Shown: positions 24,744 to 34,781 of the stretch, one piece after another
Layout: the number at the start of each line of letters is the position of its first letter
Numbering within the stretch: position 1 is the first letter of the stretch
NCBI GenBank assembly: GCA_045540935.1
Contig: JAZQIF010000177.1
Location: forward strand, 13,998 to 77,997
DNA from: Colivicinus sp045540935
GTDB lineage: Bacteria > Bacillota_I > Bacilli_A > Erysipelotrichales > Erysipelotrichaceae
Direction of reading: 5' to 3'
DNA length: 64,000 nucleotides
Notes under the pieces: model-generated
The model's database searches: none
Told to the model about the DNA's origin: nothing
What the model saw: only the letters and a program-made list of their open reading frames with translations
Translations under genes and position numbers: made by a program

Positions 24744-25751
24744 ATGTCCAAGATCCTGATCATTCATACGGGCGGTACCATCGGTATGACCAAGTCAGCC
24801 AATGGCTACATGCCGGATGGCGTATATTTCAAAGACGCGATCTTTCATATGGATTCCTTAAAGGCACCGGTGATGCCCAAATGGGACTTCATCGAGGTGG
24901 AACCTTTACTGGATTCATCGAAGATGTCGGTCAAAGAGTGGAACAAGATCGGAAAACTCGTTGCCGGCAATTATGACAATTATGACGGTTTCGTGATCCT
25001 GCACGGTACCGATACGATGGCTTATACGGCTTCCGCTCTGTCTTTCATGTTCAAAGGTCTGAAAAAACCGGTCGTGCTGACCGGATCACAGATCCCGCTT
25101 TGTGAAGTGCGAAGCGACGGAAGAGACAATCTGATCACTTCGATGCTGATCGCGGGAGAAGGGAAGGTGAAAGAAGTCTGTATCTATTTCGGCGGTCTTC
25201 TTTTGCGGGGAAACCGGGCGACCAAGTATTCGGCCATGGGCATGCGGGCTTTTGAAAGTCCCAACTATCCAAGCCTGGCAAGCGCCGGCACGGCGGTCCA
25301 GTACAACGAAGCGGCGATCTTGAAAGAAACGGATGTACCGTTCGAATTCCTGCCGTTCAAGGATGTGCCGATCGGCATGATCAAGATCTTCCCGGGCTTC
25401 CGTTTCGATCTGTTTGAGACGCTGCTGACCGAGAAGCTGAAAGGCGTGGTCGTCGAGACCTTCGGTTCGGGCAACATCCCGGACGATCAGGGCGTACTGG
25501 TCCCGATATTGAATAAGGCAAAAGAAAAGGGCGTCGTCTTTGCGGTATGTTCCCAATGCCTGCAGGCGAGAGTCGATATGGATACCTATGAAGCCGGCAG
25601 CAGCTTGAAAAAAGCCGGTGCGATCTCCGGCAAGGATATGACTTCCGAGGCGGCAGTCACCAAACTCTACTATCTGTTTTCGATCAGTGAGGATCCCGAG
25701 TTCATCAAGGAAGCGATGGAGAAGGATCTGCGCGGCGAACTGAGCCAGTGA
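24744..25751 (+). CDS. ansA: L-asparaginase, cytoplasmic type I
   Basis: This 335-aa enzyme hydrolyses asparagine to aspartate and ammonia. The two threonine catalytic motifs are present: IIHTGGTIGMT (~5-15) and LHGTDTMAYTAS (~86-97). The length and the lack of a signal peptide fit the type I (AnsA) group. The start at 24744 is preceded by AGAGGTG. It is a single gene between divergent and convergent minus-strand neighbours. Confidence 0.94.
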   Translation: MSKILIIHTGGTIGMTKSANGYMPDGVYFKDAIFHMDSLKAPVMPKWDFIEVEPLLDSSKMSVKEWNKIGKLVAGNYDNYDGFVILHGTDTMAYTASALSFMFKGLKKPVVLTGSQIPLCEVRSDGRDNLITSMLIAGEGKVKEVCIYFGGLLLRGNRATKYSAMGMRAFESPNYPSLASAGTAVQYNEAAILKETDVPFEFLPFKDVPIGMIKIFPGFRFDLFETLLTEKLKGVVVETFGSGNIPDDQGVLVPILNKAKEKGVVFAVCSQCLQARVDMDTYEAGSSLKKAGAISGKDMTSEAAVTKLYYLFSISEDPEFIKEAMEKDLRGELSQ

Positions 25752-25768
25752 ATTTAATTGATCTTTAA

Positions 25769-25799
25769 AAAAGCTTATTTCAAATCGGAATAAGCTTTT
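25769..25799. terminator. Bidirectional terminator
   Basis: An 11-bp stem (AAAAGCTTATT / AATAAGCTTTT) separates ansA from the convergent AraC gene. Confidence 0.85.
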
Positions 25800-26932
25800 C
25801 ATTCGTCTTTCTTCAGATAGGCCACCGGGGAACAACGGTAATACTTTTTGAATGCCCGGTAGAAACTCGGCAGATCGGAATAGCCGAGCTTTTCCGAGAT
25901 GTCTTCCATGGACAGGGAACCTTCTTTCAGATAGGAAACGGCCTTGTCCATTTTCAGAAAGGTGATCAGCTGAGTGAAGGACATGTTGAAGTAGTTGGAA
26001 ATGATGCGTCCGACCTGCTTGGGCGAATAGCCGCTGTGATCGGCGACGTCTTGCAAAGAGGCGTTTGCGAAATTGTCCTGTATATAGGTGAAGATCAGGG
26101 AATACTCTTTCTTCCACTTGCCGCTTTCGTTGGATGACAGGATGACCGAGTCTTCGCATTTGCGAAGGGTCAAAGAGAATAACAGAGATGTCAGGGAGTT
26201 GATGACCTGGGAAGAATAGGCAAGCTTGTTTTTCAGTTCCTCACAGATCCTTTCGATCAGCGAAAAGATCGTCTCGTCATAGCCTGTTTCAAACAGCAGA
26301 TAGGAAGTCGTGTTGTCTCTGCCGCTTAAAAGGGCGTTGCGGAAAAAGTGGGACATGATGGAATCTTTGTTGAGCTGGTCCCAGAAGACTTTTTCAAAGC
26401 TCGAGCTGCGTACCAGGAAGTATTCAAGAAGCGCATCATCCCTGTAACATGGCGTCGCGTGTAAGACGTCCGGCGCCAGGATCATGATGTCACCTTTTTT
26501 CAACGTGACTGTCTCATCGGAAAAGACGATGTCGCAGTTTCCGTGCCTGATGAAGTAGACGAAGAAGTAGGAAGAGGAATGCCACTGTGCGGGCATGTAG
26601 CGGATCATCCGGCTGTGAGAGATGTCAAAGTCGCTGTTGAGGAAGGACTTCTCTGTCTGGTTGGAAAAGGAGTCGCGGTAGTTGCGGACTTCTTCCTCGC
26701 TGAGTTTTCCGGAGATGATGTCTTCTTTGTGTTCGTGGAAGAAATCGCCGCTGATCAGCTCATCACTTTCTTTGGAGATCGCATGTCTGTCGATGTTGGA
26801 AGAGTGTTTCTCGATCAGCGCCCGGATGAATTCGAAAAGTTCTTCTCCGCTCAAGATGTGCTCGTAATAAGCGGGGAAGGAAGACATGAGTTTCTTCATA
26901 TTTCTTTCGATATACGTGAGTTCCCGATCCAT
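25799..26932 (-). CDS. AraC-family regulator, divergent from the GH1 operon
   Basis: This 377-aa protein has an N-terminal sensor with a cupin-like strand set (KKGDIMILAPDVLHATPCY near 148-166) and two C-terminal AraC helix-turn-helix units (LQDVADHSGYSPKQVGRI; then MEDISEKLGYSDLPSFYRAF). The spacing to the GH1 operon is 94 bp and the genes are divergent, so it most likely activates that operon in response to a sugar. No membrane helices are seen. Confidence 0.9.
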   Translation of the reverse strand: MDRELTYIERNMKKLMSSFPAYYEHILSGEELFEFIRALIEKHSSNIDRHAISKESDELISGDFFHEHKEDIISGKLSEEEVRNYRDSFSNQTEKSFLNSDFDISHSRMIRYMPAQWHSSSYFFVYFIRHGNCDIVFSDETVTLKKGDIMILAPDVLHATPCYRDDALLEYFLVRSSSFEKVFWDQLNKDSIMSHFFRNALLSGRDNTTSYLLFETGYDETIFSLIERICEELKNKLAYSSQVINSLTSLLFSLTLRKCEDSVILSSNESGKWKKEYSLIFTYIQDNFANASLQDVADHSGYSPKQVGRIISNYFNMSFTQLITFLKMDKAVSYLKEGSLSMEDISEKLGYSDLPSFYRAFKKYYRCSPVAYLKKDE

Positions 26933-27026
26933 GATGTCTTAAAATGCTAATAGCTTGTCTTTAATTGTAAATGCAAGTCTGCCATAATTCAAATAGAATG
27001 AGAAACGTAGGATAGGAGGATCTTGA

Positions 27027-28334
27027 ATGAGTTTTTCCAAAGATTTCTTATGGGGCGTTGCCACCGCGGCGACGCAGATCGAGGGGGCATACGATGAAGA
27101 CGGCAAGTGTCTGAGCATCTGGGACAATGCCGGAAAGCACATCAAAAACGATGAGACGTGCCACGTCGCCTGCGACCATTATCACCGCTACAAGGAAGAT
27201 GTGAAACTGCTGAAACAGATGGGAGTGAAGTCCTATCGTTTTTCCGTCAATATGTGCAGAGTCATGCCGGAAAAAGGCATGATCAATGAAAAGGGCCTGG
27301 ACTTTTATTCCGACCTGGTCGACGAGATCGTCAATGCGGGCATCGAACCGCTGTGTACCTTATACCACTGGGATCTGCCACAATGGGCACAGGACCTCGG
27401 CGGCTGGAAGAATGATCAGATCGTCGACTGGTACTTACAATATGCCAAAGCAGTCGTTGAAAGACTGTCTGACCGTGTGAGCTACTGGTTTACTTTCAAC
27501 GAACCGCAGATGTTCATCATGACAGCCTATGTTCTGGGTTCTTCGGCACCTTATAAGCATGATGTCTTCTCTTTCCGGAAGCACCATCTGCGCAATTTCC
27601 TTTTGGCTCATGGAAAATGCGTGAAGATGATCCGTGAGACCGCCAGGAAGAAAGCCTTTGTTTCGATCGCCATGGCTTCGACTTGTTTCATTCCTTTAAG
27701 TGATAAGAAGGAAGATATCGATATGGCGTGTAAGGATTCTTTTGAAAGTACGATCGGTGAAGGATCCAACGGCTTATATATGGATCCGATCGTCTTAGGC
27801 AAAGCGTCCAAAATGATGAAGAAGTATCTTTCGGCAGAAGATCTGAAGATCATTTCCGAACCGATCGACTTCGTCTCGGTCAATGTCTATCAGCCTTCCA
27901 ATCCCAACGGGCCGAAAGTCTACAAACAGGCTTACGCAAAGGAAGAACATAGAAAGACGACGATGGGCTGGGTGGTCGATGGCAGATGTCTGTACTGGAC
28001 GATACATCACTACTTTCAGCGCTACGGTCTGCCGGTCATGATCTCGGAAAACGGCATGGCCGATGACCATATCAAGACGAATGGTGTGATCGAAGATGAA
28101 GACCGCATCGCCTTCCTGAATGAATTCTTATCCGAAATGAAGAAGGCAGCCGACGAAGGCATTCCGGTCCTTGGCTATCAGCATTGGAGCTTCATGGACA
28201 ACTTCGAATGGAACGATGGCTACGGTCCGCGCTTCGGTCTGGTCCATGTCGACTATAAAACGCAGGAAAGGACTCTGAAAAAGTCAGCTTACCATTATAT
28301 GGATATCATAAAGACCAACGGAGAAAACTTATGA
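27027..28334 (+). CDS. GH1 beta-glycosidase
   Basis: This 435-aa protein has a complete GH1 TIM barrel. The N-terminal signature FLWGVATAATQIEGAY (~8-23), acid/base glutamate in TFNEP (~160) and nucleophile glutamate in ISENGM (~342) are all present. A substrate-site WSFMDNFEW follows. It would act on aryl or oligosaccharide beta-glucosides or beta-galactosides. The phospho-sugar signature is not clear and no PTS gene is nearby, so unphosphorylated substrates are likelier. There is no signal peptide. AGGAGG precedes the ATG. It is the first gene of a three-hydrolase operon, overlapping the GH43 gene by 4 bp. Confidence 0.93.
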   Translation: MSFSKDFLWGVATAATQIEGAYDEDGKCLSIWDNAGKHIKNDETCHVACDHYHRYKEDVKLLKQMGVKSYRFSVNMCRVMPEKGMINEKGLDFYSDLVDEIVNAGIEPLCTLYHWDLPQWAQDLGGWKNDQIVDWYLQYAKAVVERLSDRVSYWFTFNEPQMFIMTAYVLGSSAPYKHDVFSFRKHHLRNFLLAHGKCVKMIRETARKKAFVSIAMASTCFIPLSDKKEDIDMACKDSFESTIGEGSNGLYMDPIVLGKASKMMKKYLSAEDLKIISEPIDFVSVNVYQPSNPNGPKVYKQAYAKEEHRKTTMGWVVDGRCLYWTIHHYFQRYGLPVMISENGMADDHIKTNGVIEDEDRIAFLNEFLSEMKKAADEGIPVLGYQHWSFMDNFEWNDGYGPRFGLVHVDYKTQERTLKKSAYHYMDIIKTNGENL

Positions 28335-29788
28335 AGAAGCAGGCAGTGAATCCGGTCCTTCCGATCGATGAGTATATACCGGACGCTGAACCGCATGTAT
28401 TTGGCGACCGCGTCTATCTTTACGGTTCGCACGACAAAGAAGACGGCGATACCTTCTGCATGCTGGACTACAGGGTCTGGTCGGCACCGGTAAAAGATCT
28501 TTCCGATTGGACAAACAAGGGTTTCAATTATTCGTCGAAGCAGGATCCCTTTTACCGGGAAGATAACTCCTATATGTATGCGCCGGATTGCGTGAAAGGC
28601 AATGACGGAAGATATTATCTTTACTATTGCCTGTCAGGTGAAAAGGGGAAGGGCGGTTATTCCAATCCGATCTCGATCGCGGTCTGCGATACGCCGGACG
28701 GAAGATTCGAATATTACGGATATGTACAGAATAAAGACGGCAGTCCGTATATGAAACATCTCAACTTCGATCCGGCCGTGATCAATGACGATGGGGTCAT
28801 ACGTTTGTATTCGGGATCGAATCTCTTCTGGCTGGACATGATCCCTTTGAAATTCCTGCGAAACAAGATACTGGCAAAGATAGCCGGCCGGCGCAAGGAA
28901 GATATCACAGAGGACTTCATGGGCAGCTTCCATATGGAACTTGAAGATGACATGAAGACCATCAGAACAGAAGCCGTCAGGATCGATGACAGGATCAAAG
29001 GGGACGGATACAAGGAGCACCGCTTCTTTGAAGGATCTTCCATCCGCAAGATCAATGATACTTACTGTTTCATCTATTCCAGCATCAGAAACCACGAACT
29101 GTGTTATGCGACATCAAAGTATCCCGACAGGGACTTTGAATTTCGGGGCACGATCGTATCCAACGGCGACATCGGCTATGAAGGAAGGAAAGACAAAGAC
29201 CGTCTCAATCATACCGGTACCAACCACGGTTCGATCGAATACATCAACGGAAACTGGTATGTCTTCTATCACCGCCTGACCCACAACAGTGATTATTCCA
29301 GACAGGTCTGTGCGGAGAAGATCGAAATGAGACCTGACGGAAACATCCCTCAGGTGCCAATCACTTCCTGCGGTCTCAACGACGGACCTTTGAAAGAAGG
29401 AAGCTATCCGGCTGTCATCTGCTGCAATTTAAGCAACGGAAAGATGTCCCATGGTTCCAACAGTAAAAACAAGACAAAAGAACCGCACATCTCAAGCGGC
29501 AATAATGAACGTTTCATCAAAGATATCGATAACGGTACCAGGATCGCCTACAAGTATTTCGCTTTGAAAGGAAACAGCGAGATCCTGCTTACGGTACGGG
29601 GCGGCAAGGGCAGATTCGATCTGTCTGTCAACGCTGAAGCAAAGGCATATGTTGATTTTGAAAGCGGAAATGAATGGACGAAAGTCTCAATGAGATTTGA
29701 TGTCGAAGAAGGTGTCTATACGATCGCTTTGGTCTACGAAGGAAACGACAGTGTCGATCTGAAAGACATCGAAATAAGAAAGATCTAG
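28331..29788 (+). CDS. GH43 glycosidase with C-terminal beta-sandwich
   Basis: This 485-aa protein carries a five-bladed GH43 propeller (~1-340). The catalytic base region is IPDAEPHVFGDRVYLYGSHD, the pKa-modulating aspartate lies near FDPAVI, and the acid glutamate is in FFEGSSIRK. The C-terminal ~130 residues form a carbohydrate-binding-like beta-sandwich (EGVYTIALVYEGNDSVDL). GH43 enzymes with this N-terminus are commonly alpha-L-arabinofuranosidases or beta-xylosidases. The gene is cytoplasmic and tightly coupled to the GH1 gene. Confidence 0.88.
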   Translation: MKKQAVNPVLPIDEYIPDAEPHVFGDRVYLYGSHDKEDGDTFCMLDYRVWSAPVKDLSDWTNKGFNYSSKQDPFYREDNSYMYAPDCVKGNDGRYYLYYCLSGEKGKGGYSNPISIAVCDTPDGRFEYYGYVQNKDGSPYMKHLNFDPAVINDDGVIRLYSGSNLFWLDMIPLKFLRNKILAKIAGRRKEDITEDFMGSFHMELEDDMKTIRTEAVRIDDRIKGDGYKEHRFFEGSSIRKINDTYCFIYSSIRNHELCYATSKYPDRDFEFRGTIVSNGDIGYEGRKDKDRLNHTGTNHGSIEYINGNWYVFYHRLTHNSDYSRQVCAEKIEMRPDGNIPQVPITSCGLNDGPLKEGSYPAVICCNLSNGKMSHGSNSKNKTKEPHISSGNNERFIKDIDNGTRIAYKYFALKGNSEILLTVRGGKGRFDLSVNAEAKAYVDFESGNEWTKVSMRFDVEEGVYTIALVYEGNDSVDLKDIEIRKI

Positions 29789-29798
29789 GAGAAAAACT

Positions 29799-30863
29799 AT
29801 GTACGATGCGATCTATCCGGGAAAGAAATGGCTCGATACCAGTGGCAAACCGATCTACTGCCACGGCTTTTCCGTCGTCTACAACAAGGAAGACGGCTGC
29901 TACTACTGGTATGGGGAAAACAAGGAAAAGTCCAAGGGTGGTCTTTTCAATACGGTCTGGACGTACGGCTTCCGTTACTACCGTTCCAAGGATCTGTATA
30001 ACTGGGAAGACATGGGCCTGTTCATCGAACCGAGCGATGACATCAAGTGCCCCCTGCATCCGTCTTACCAGCAGGATCGGCCGCATATCCTGTATTGCGA
30101 AAAGACGAAGAAGTATGTCTGCTGGATCAAGGTCATGTCTTCTGTCACTTCGCAGTTCATGATCGTCCTGACGGCTGACCATATGTTCGGGCCTTACGAA
30201 TATCTCAAGGCCTTCAAGCCGTTACAGATGGATACCGGCGATTTCACATTGGTAAAAGATGAAGACAAAGCCTACTTCATCTTCGAACGTCCGCACTATG
30301 AGATGGTCTGCGCGGAACTGAGCGAAGATTATACCGATGTGAACGGTGTCTATTCCGAGCACTATGTCGGTCTCAAGCCGCCGTTTCAAAGAGAATCGCC
30401 GGCGTATTTCAGACACAACGGTAAACACTATCTGCTGACCAGCGGCACCAGCGGCTATTATCCCAATCCGACCTGGGCCTGCAGCTTCGATGACTTCCAT
30501 GGTGAATGGAAGGACCTTGGCGAAGTGTGTGTCAACGATACTTCGAAGACTTCTTTCAACGCCCAGTACTGCTGGGTATTGAAGGAAGAAGAAAGCGGAA
30601 AGCTCATCGCTTTGGCTGACCGCTGGTGTCCGGAAAAATATATCCCGAAATTATCGAGACAGATCATCTCGACGATGGAGAAACGCTTCGCTGACTATAA
30701 GGCGGATCTGTCGCCGAAGACACAGATCGAATATCTGGAAAAACCGCGTCATTTCTCGGAGAACACGAAGATCTCCGACTATGTCTGGCTGCCTCTGGAA
30801 TTTGAAGGCGAGAAGCCCGTCATTCGCTGGCACGATTCCTGGAAAAAAGAGGATCTGAAATAA
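29799..30863 (+). CDS. GH43-like propeller hydrolase (exo-galactanase-like), copy 1
   Basis: This 354-aa protein resembles the GH43 branch that includes exo-beta-1,3-galactanases: YWYGENKE near residue 37, YRSKDLYNW near 66 and a late ALADRWCPEKY near 269. It is a clear paralogue of the product at 54838, sharing MYDA, YYWYGEN, SKDLYNW and YYLLTSG-like blocks. Both lack the signal peptide and binding module of secreted galactanases. GGAG lies eight bases before the ATG. It ends the GH1-GH43 operon. The activity is inferred, not proven. Confidence 0.78.
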   Translation: MYDAIYPGKKWLDTSGKPIYCHGFSVVYNKEDGCYYWYGENKEKSKGGLFNTVWTYGFRYYRSKDLYNWEDMGLFIEPSDDIKCPLHPSYQQDRPHILYCEKTKKYVCWIKVMSSVTSQFMIVLTADHMFGPYEYLKAFKPLQMDTGDFTLVKDEDKAYFIFERPHYEMVCAELSEDYTDVNGVYSEHYVGLKPPFQRESPAYFRHNGKHYLLTSGTSGYYPNPTWACSFDDFHGEWKDLGEVCVNDTSKTSFNAQYCWVLKEEESGKLIALADRWCPEKYIPKLSRQIISTMEKRFADYKADLSPKTQIEYLEKPRHFSENTKISDYVWLPLEFEGEKPVIRWHDSWKKEDLK

Positions 30864-30866
30864 AAA

Positions 30867-30890
30867 GATCATCCTCAGCGAAGGATGATC
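30867..30890 (-). terminator. Terminator overlapping the AraC stop
   Basis: GATCATCCT pairs with AGGATGATC over a 6-nt loop. On the minus strand it is followed by TTTTT. It also falls just after the convergent GH43-like gene. Confidence 0.8.
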
Positions 30891-31870
30891 GAAGTCTCGA
30901 TTTCCGATAAGAGATGAAGCGCTTCGTCTTTGGAATAGATGTATTCAAAGGCGGACGCTTTTTTATTTTCCGCCGAAAGATCCAGGCCCATCTGCCGGTA
31001 CTGCTGCGGCGTGAGATCAAAGACGTCCTTGAAGGCGGCCGTCATATACTTGAGTTCCGAGAAGCCGGATTCCGAGGCGACAGCAGAAAGAGTCGTGGAC
31101 GGATCGGTGATCAGCCGCACGGCTGCGCCGAGACGTTTTTCTTTCAGATAGTCCTGAAAGCTCATCCCGAAATTGTCGCGGATGAAGTGGGACAGGTGCG
31201 TCAGGGTGATGTCTTCGCTTTCGGCGATGTCGGCAAGCCGTATCTGTTCCGTGTAATTGGCTTCGATGTAGGCGGAAATGCGGTCGATCCGCCGGTTGAC
31301 TTTCTTACGTTTGGAATATTCGCTTTCCGAAAGTTCTTCGACATTCATGTAAGTGAACAGACTGTGTAAGATCTTGGAAAACACGGCGACCAGCTGCAGC
31401 TCGTAGAGTTCCTTTTCCTCCAGGTAGATCTTCCCTAAGGCAAGGATGTCGTCGGTGAGCTCTTTGTATTCTTTCTCGGGGAAATGTTCCCGCACAAGCG
31501 GGTCGGGGAAGACGGCATTGCGGATCGTATAAAAGTAGTCTCTTAAAAAGTGATTGGAAAACTGGATGATGATAAAAGTCATCGATCCTTCCCGCGAAAG
31601 GATCTCGTGGGATTCATAGGCGTTGATCAGAATGCAGTCGCCTTCAAAGATGCGGTATTTGCGGTTTTTGATCAGGATCGATCCTTCTCCTTTGACCAGC
31701 AGCAAAAGTTCCATGTCGTGATGCATGTGCAGGGAGCGCATGCGGATGGAATTGATGAAGACATTGATGTCTTTGATCTTGTTGTGTCGGACGACTTCGT
31801 ACTCTACCACAGTTTCATTATAGTAAAAATCGCAAGATCGTCGTGTGAAAAACACAAGATTCTCCTTCAT
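30875..31870 (-). CDS. AraC-family regulator, divergent from xylBA
   Basis: This 331-aa protein has an N-terminal cupin (LHMHHDMELLLLVKGEGSIL, ~48-67) and a C-terminal AraC double helix-turn-helix (LADIAESEDITLTHLSHFIR; LSAVASESGFSELKYMTAAF). It is divergent from xylulokinase with a 50-bp gap, so it is a likely xylose-pathway activator. This replaces the usual XylR repressor of the ROK type, which I do not see here. Confidence 0.88.
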   Translation of the reverse strand: MKENLVFFTRRSCDFYYNETVVEYEVVRHNKIKDINVFINSIRMRSLHMHHDMELLLLVKGEGSILIKNRKYRIFEGDCILINAYESHEILSREGSMTFIIIQFSNHFLRDYFYTIRNAVFPDPLVREHFPEKEYKELTDDILALGKIYLEEKELYELQLVAVFSKILHSLFTYMNVEELSESEYSKRKKVNRRIDRISAYIEANYTEQIRLADIAESEDITLTHLSHFIRDNFGMSFQDYLKEKRLGAAVRLITDPSTTLSAVASESGFSELKYMTAAFKDVFDLTPQQYRQMGLDLSAENKKASAFEYIYSKDEALHLLSEIETSIILR

Positions 31871-31920
31871 TAAATGACACAGATCTTTTAAGATGAAATC
31901 AGAGATAAAGAGGAGATCAT

Positions 31921-33396
31921 ATGAATTACATAGGCATCGACTTAGGCACCTCGGCAGTCAAGCTGCTGCTGGTGGATGAAAAAGGAAAGATCTTGAACAG
32001 CCTCTCGCGGGAATACCCCCTTTCTTTTCCCGCACCCGGCTGGTCCGAACAGGACCCATCCGACTGGTGGAAGGCGATCAAAGACGGTCTCAAAGAACTG
32101 ATCAAAGACTCCGACAGGTCAAAGATCGCGGGCATCGGCTGCGGCGGTCAGATGCACGGCCTGGTGATCCTGGATGAAAACGATGAGGTCATCCGTCCCT
32201 GCATCCTGTGGAACGACGGACGCACGGACAAAGAAACAAGATATCTCAACGAGGTCATCGGCCAGAAGAAACTGGCGGAATACACCGCCAACATCGCCTT
32301 TGCCGGATTCACGGCACCGAAGATCCTCTGGGTCAGAGAAAACGAAAAAGAGAATTTTGACAGGATAAGGAAGGTCATGCTGCCGAAAGACTACATCAAT
32401 TATCTTCTGACCGGCGTCTTCTCGAGCGACTACTCCGATGCTTCGGGAACGCTCTTGCTGGACGTAGAACATAAATGCTGGTCCAAGGAAATGATGGAGA
32501 TCTGTTCGGTCAAAGAAGAACAGCTTCCAAAGCTCTATGAAAGCTATGAGGTCACCGGCACGATCAGGCAGGAGATCGCTGAAGAATTCGGCCTTAACAA
32601 GGATGTCGTCGTAGTTGCCGGCGCCGGCGATAATGCGGCAGCTGCCATCGGTACCGATACTCTGAAAGACGGTGCCTGCAATATCTCATTAGGCACCAGC
32701 GGTACGATCTTCATCTGTTCCGATGGATTCAAACAGAATCAGAACAACGCGATCCACAACTTCGCCCATGCCAACGGAAAGTTCCATCTGATGGGCTGCA
32801 TCCTCTCGGCGGCATCCTGCAACAAGTGGTTCAGCGAAGAGGTATTAAAGACAAATGACTACAAAGGCCTGCAGGAAAACATCGGCGATGAAAAGTTAGG
32901 AAACAACAACGTCTTCTTCCTGCCGTATCTGATGGGTGAGAGAAGTCCGATCAACGATACCGATGCCAGAGGCATGTTCATCGGCATGGATATGTCAAAT
33001 GACCGAAGCGATATGTATCTGGCAGTTCTCGAAGGTGTGGCGTTTGCCATCCGTGACTGTCTGGAGGTCGCAAAGGATCTGGGTATAAAGATCGATGTCT
33101 CCAAGATCTGCGGCGGCGGTTCAAAGTCGAAGCTCTGGCGCAAGATCATCGCCAATGTCTTAGGTATCCGGCTGGCCATCCCGGCAGCGGAAGAAGGACC
33201 GGGCTATGGCGGAGCGATGCTGGCGATGACTGCCAAAGGCGAATACAAAGATATAGAAGAGTGTGCGGCAGCTCTGGTCAAAGTGAAAGAGTATGAAGAG
33301 ATCGACGAAACGCTGGTAAAAAGATACGAAGAAAAATATCAGAAATACAGACAGATCTATCCAAGCGTAAAACAGCTTTATAAAAAGCTCAGATAA
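31921..33396 (+). CDS. xylB: Xylulokinase
   Basis: XylB phosphorylates D-xylulose to xylulose 5-phosphate for the pentose phosphate or phosphoketolase pathway. The 491-aa protein has the FGGY kinase start GIDLGTSAVKLLLVD (~4-18), the aspartate-containing GGQMHGLV and the late GGGSKSKLWRKIIANVL motif typical of xylulokinases. AAAGAGGAG precedes the ATG. It is followed 25 bp later by xylA, a reversed order compared with the common xylAB. Confidence 0.95.
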   Translation: MNYIGIDLGTSAVKLLLVDEKGKILNSLSREYPLSFPAPGWSEQDPSDWWKAIKDGLKELIKDSDRSKIAGIGCGGQMHGLVILDENDEVIRPCILWNDGRTDKETRYLNEVIGQKKLAEYTANIAFAGFTAPKILWVRENEKENFDRIRKVMLPKDYINYLLTGVFSSDYSDASGTLLLDVEHKCWSKEMMEICSVKEEQLPKLYESYEVTGTIRQEIAEEFGLNKDVVVVAGAGDNAAAAIGTDTLKDGACNISLGTSGTIFICSDGFKQNQNNAIHNFAHANGKFHLMGCILSAASCNKWFSEEVLKTNDYKGLQENIGDEKLGNNNVFFLPYLMGERSPINDTDARGMFIGMDMSNDRSDMYLAVLEGVAFAIRDCLEVAKDLGIKIDVSKICGGGSKSKLWRKIIANVLGIRLAIPAAEEGPGYGGAMLAMTAKGEYKDIEECAAALVKVKEYEEIDETLVKRYEEKYQKYRQIYPSVKQLYKKLR

Positions 33397-33421
33397 AGAT
33401 CATAAGGAAGAAGGAGAAAAA

Positions 33422-34741
33422 ATGACAGAAATTTTTAAAGGGATCCCTGAGATCAGGTATGAAGGAAAAGATTCGACCAATCCGTTAGCGTTCAGGTACT
33501 ACGATGCCGACCGTGTCATCATGGGCAAGAAGATGTCTGAACATCTGCCGTTTGCGATGGCCTGGTGGCACAACCTGTGTGCCGGCGGTACCGATATGTT
33601 CGGCCGTGACACAGCAGATAAGTCCTTCGGTGCAGGCGAAAAAGGTACGATGGAACACGCAAAGGCAAAAGTCGATGCCGGTTTCGAATTCATGAAGAAG
33701 TTAGGCATCAAGTACTTCTGCTTCCACGATGTGGACCTGGTACCGGAAGCAGATGACATTAAGGAAACCAACAGAAGACTCGATGAGATAAGCGATTATA
33801 TCCTGGAAAAGATGCAGGGTACCGATATCAAGTGTCTGTGGGGCACAGCCAACATGTTCGGCAATCCGCGTTTCATGAACGGTGCCGGTTCCACCAACTC
33901 CGTCGATGTCTATACTTTTGCAGCTGCCCAGATCAAAAAGGCACTCGATCTGACCGTCAAGCTCGGCGGCAGAGGCTATGTCTTCTGGGGCGGCAGAGAA
34001 GGTTATGAAACTTTATTAAACACCGATGTGAAATTCGAACAGGAAAATATCGCCAAGCTGATGCATATGGCGGTGGATTACGGCAGATCCATCGGCTTCA
34101 CCGGTGATTTCTACATCGAGCCGAAACCGAAAGAGCCGATGAAACACCAGTATGATTTCGATGCGGCAACCGCCATCGGTTTCTTAAGGCAGTATGGCCT
34201 GGATAAGGACTTCAAGATGAACATCGAAGCCAACCACGCAACACTGGCCGGCCACACTTTCCAGCATGACCTTCGCATCTCCGCCATCAACGGGATGTTA
34301 GGTTCGATCGATGCCAACCAGGGCGATACTCTGTTGGGCTGGGATACCGATGAATTCCCGTTCAATGTCTACGATGCGACCTTATGCATGTATGAAGTAC
34401 TGAAAAACGGCGGTCTGACCGGCGGCTTCAACTTCGACTCCAAGAACAGACGTCCTTCCTACACGACGGAAGACATGTTCTATGCCTACATCCTGGGTAT
34501 GGATACCTTCGCTCTGGGCCTGATCAAGGCAGCGGAAATGATCGAAGACGGCAGGATCGATAAGTTCGTCGAAGACAGATATGCTTCCTGGAAGTCTGAA
34601 CTCGGACAGAAGATCCGCAAGGGCGAAACTTCTTTACAAGAGCTGGCAAAACATGCCGAAGAACTGGGTGCTCCGGAACTTCCGGGCTCCGGCAGACAGG
34701 AATATCTAGAATCTGTCATGAATTCCATCCTGTTCAAATAA
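33422..34741 (+). CDS. xylA: Xylose isomerase
   Basis: XylA converts D-xylose to D-xylulose. The 439-aa length is that of the longer class II enzymes. The catalytic histidine and aspartate lie in CFHDVDL (~101-104). The metal ligands include the glutamate of FYIEPKPKEP (~232), with GANHAT-like NIEANHATLAGHTF and DANQGD later in the chain. AAGGAG precedes the ATG at 33422. It has no signal peptide and forms an operon with xylB. Confidence 0.97.
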   Translation: MTEIFKGIPEIRYEGKDSTNPLAFRYYDADRVIMGKKMSEHLPFAMAWWHNLCAGGTDMFGRDTADKSFGAGEKGTMEHAKAKVDAGFEFMKKLGIKYFCFHDVDLVPEADDIKETNRRLDEISDYILEKMQGTDIKCLWGTANMFGNPRFMNGAGSTNSVDVYTFAAAQIKKALDLTVKLGGRGYVFWGGREGYETLLNTDVKFEQENIAKLMHMAVDYGRSIGFTGDFYIEPKPKEPMKHQYDFDAATAIGFLRQYGLDKDFKMNIEANHATLAGHTFQHDLRISAINGMLGSIDANQGDTLLGWDTDEFPFNVYDATLCMYEVLKNGGLTGGFNFDSKNRRPSYTTEDMFYAYILGMDTFALGLIKAAEMIEDGRIDKFVEDRYASWKSELGQKIRKGETSLQELAKHAEELGAPELPGSGRQEYLESVMNSILFK

Positions 34742-34763
34742 TCATTACGGACAGTTATCCTGA

Positions 34764-34781
34764 GGGCCTCATCTGAGGCCC
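34764..34781 (+). terminator. Hairpin after xylA, abutting the insertion element
   Basis: GGGCCTCA-TC-TGAGGCCC is a perfect 8-bp stem with a 2-nt centre. It lacks a T-run and touches the left end of the insertion element, so the element may have landed beside or inside the xylA terminator. Confidence 0.6.

Noticed and set aside
25086..26159. Minus-strand open frame of 357 codons antisense to ansA and overlapping the AraC gene
   Set aside because: It lies fully across two well-supported genes, is rich in Arg/His in the way of shadow frames, has no ribosome site and shows no family motif.
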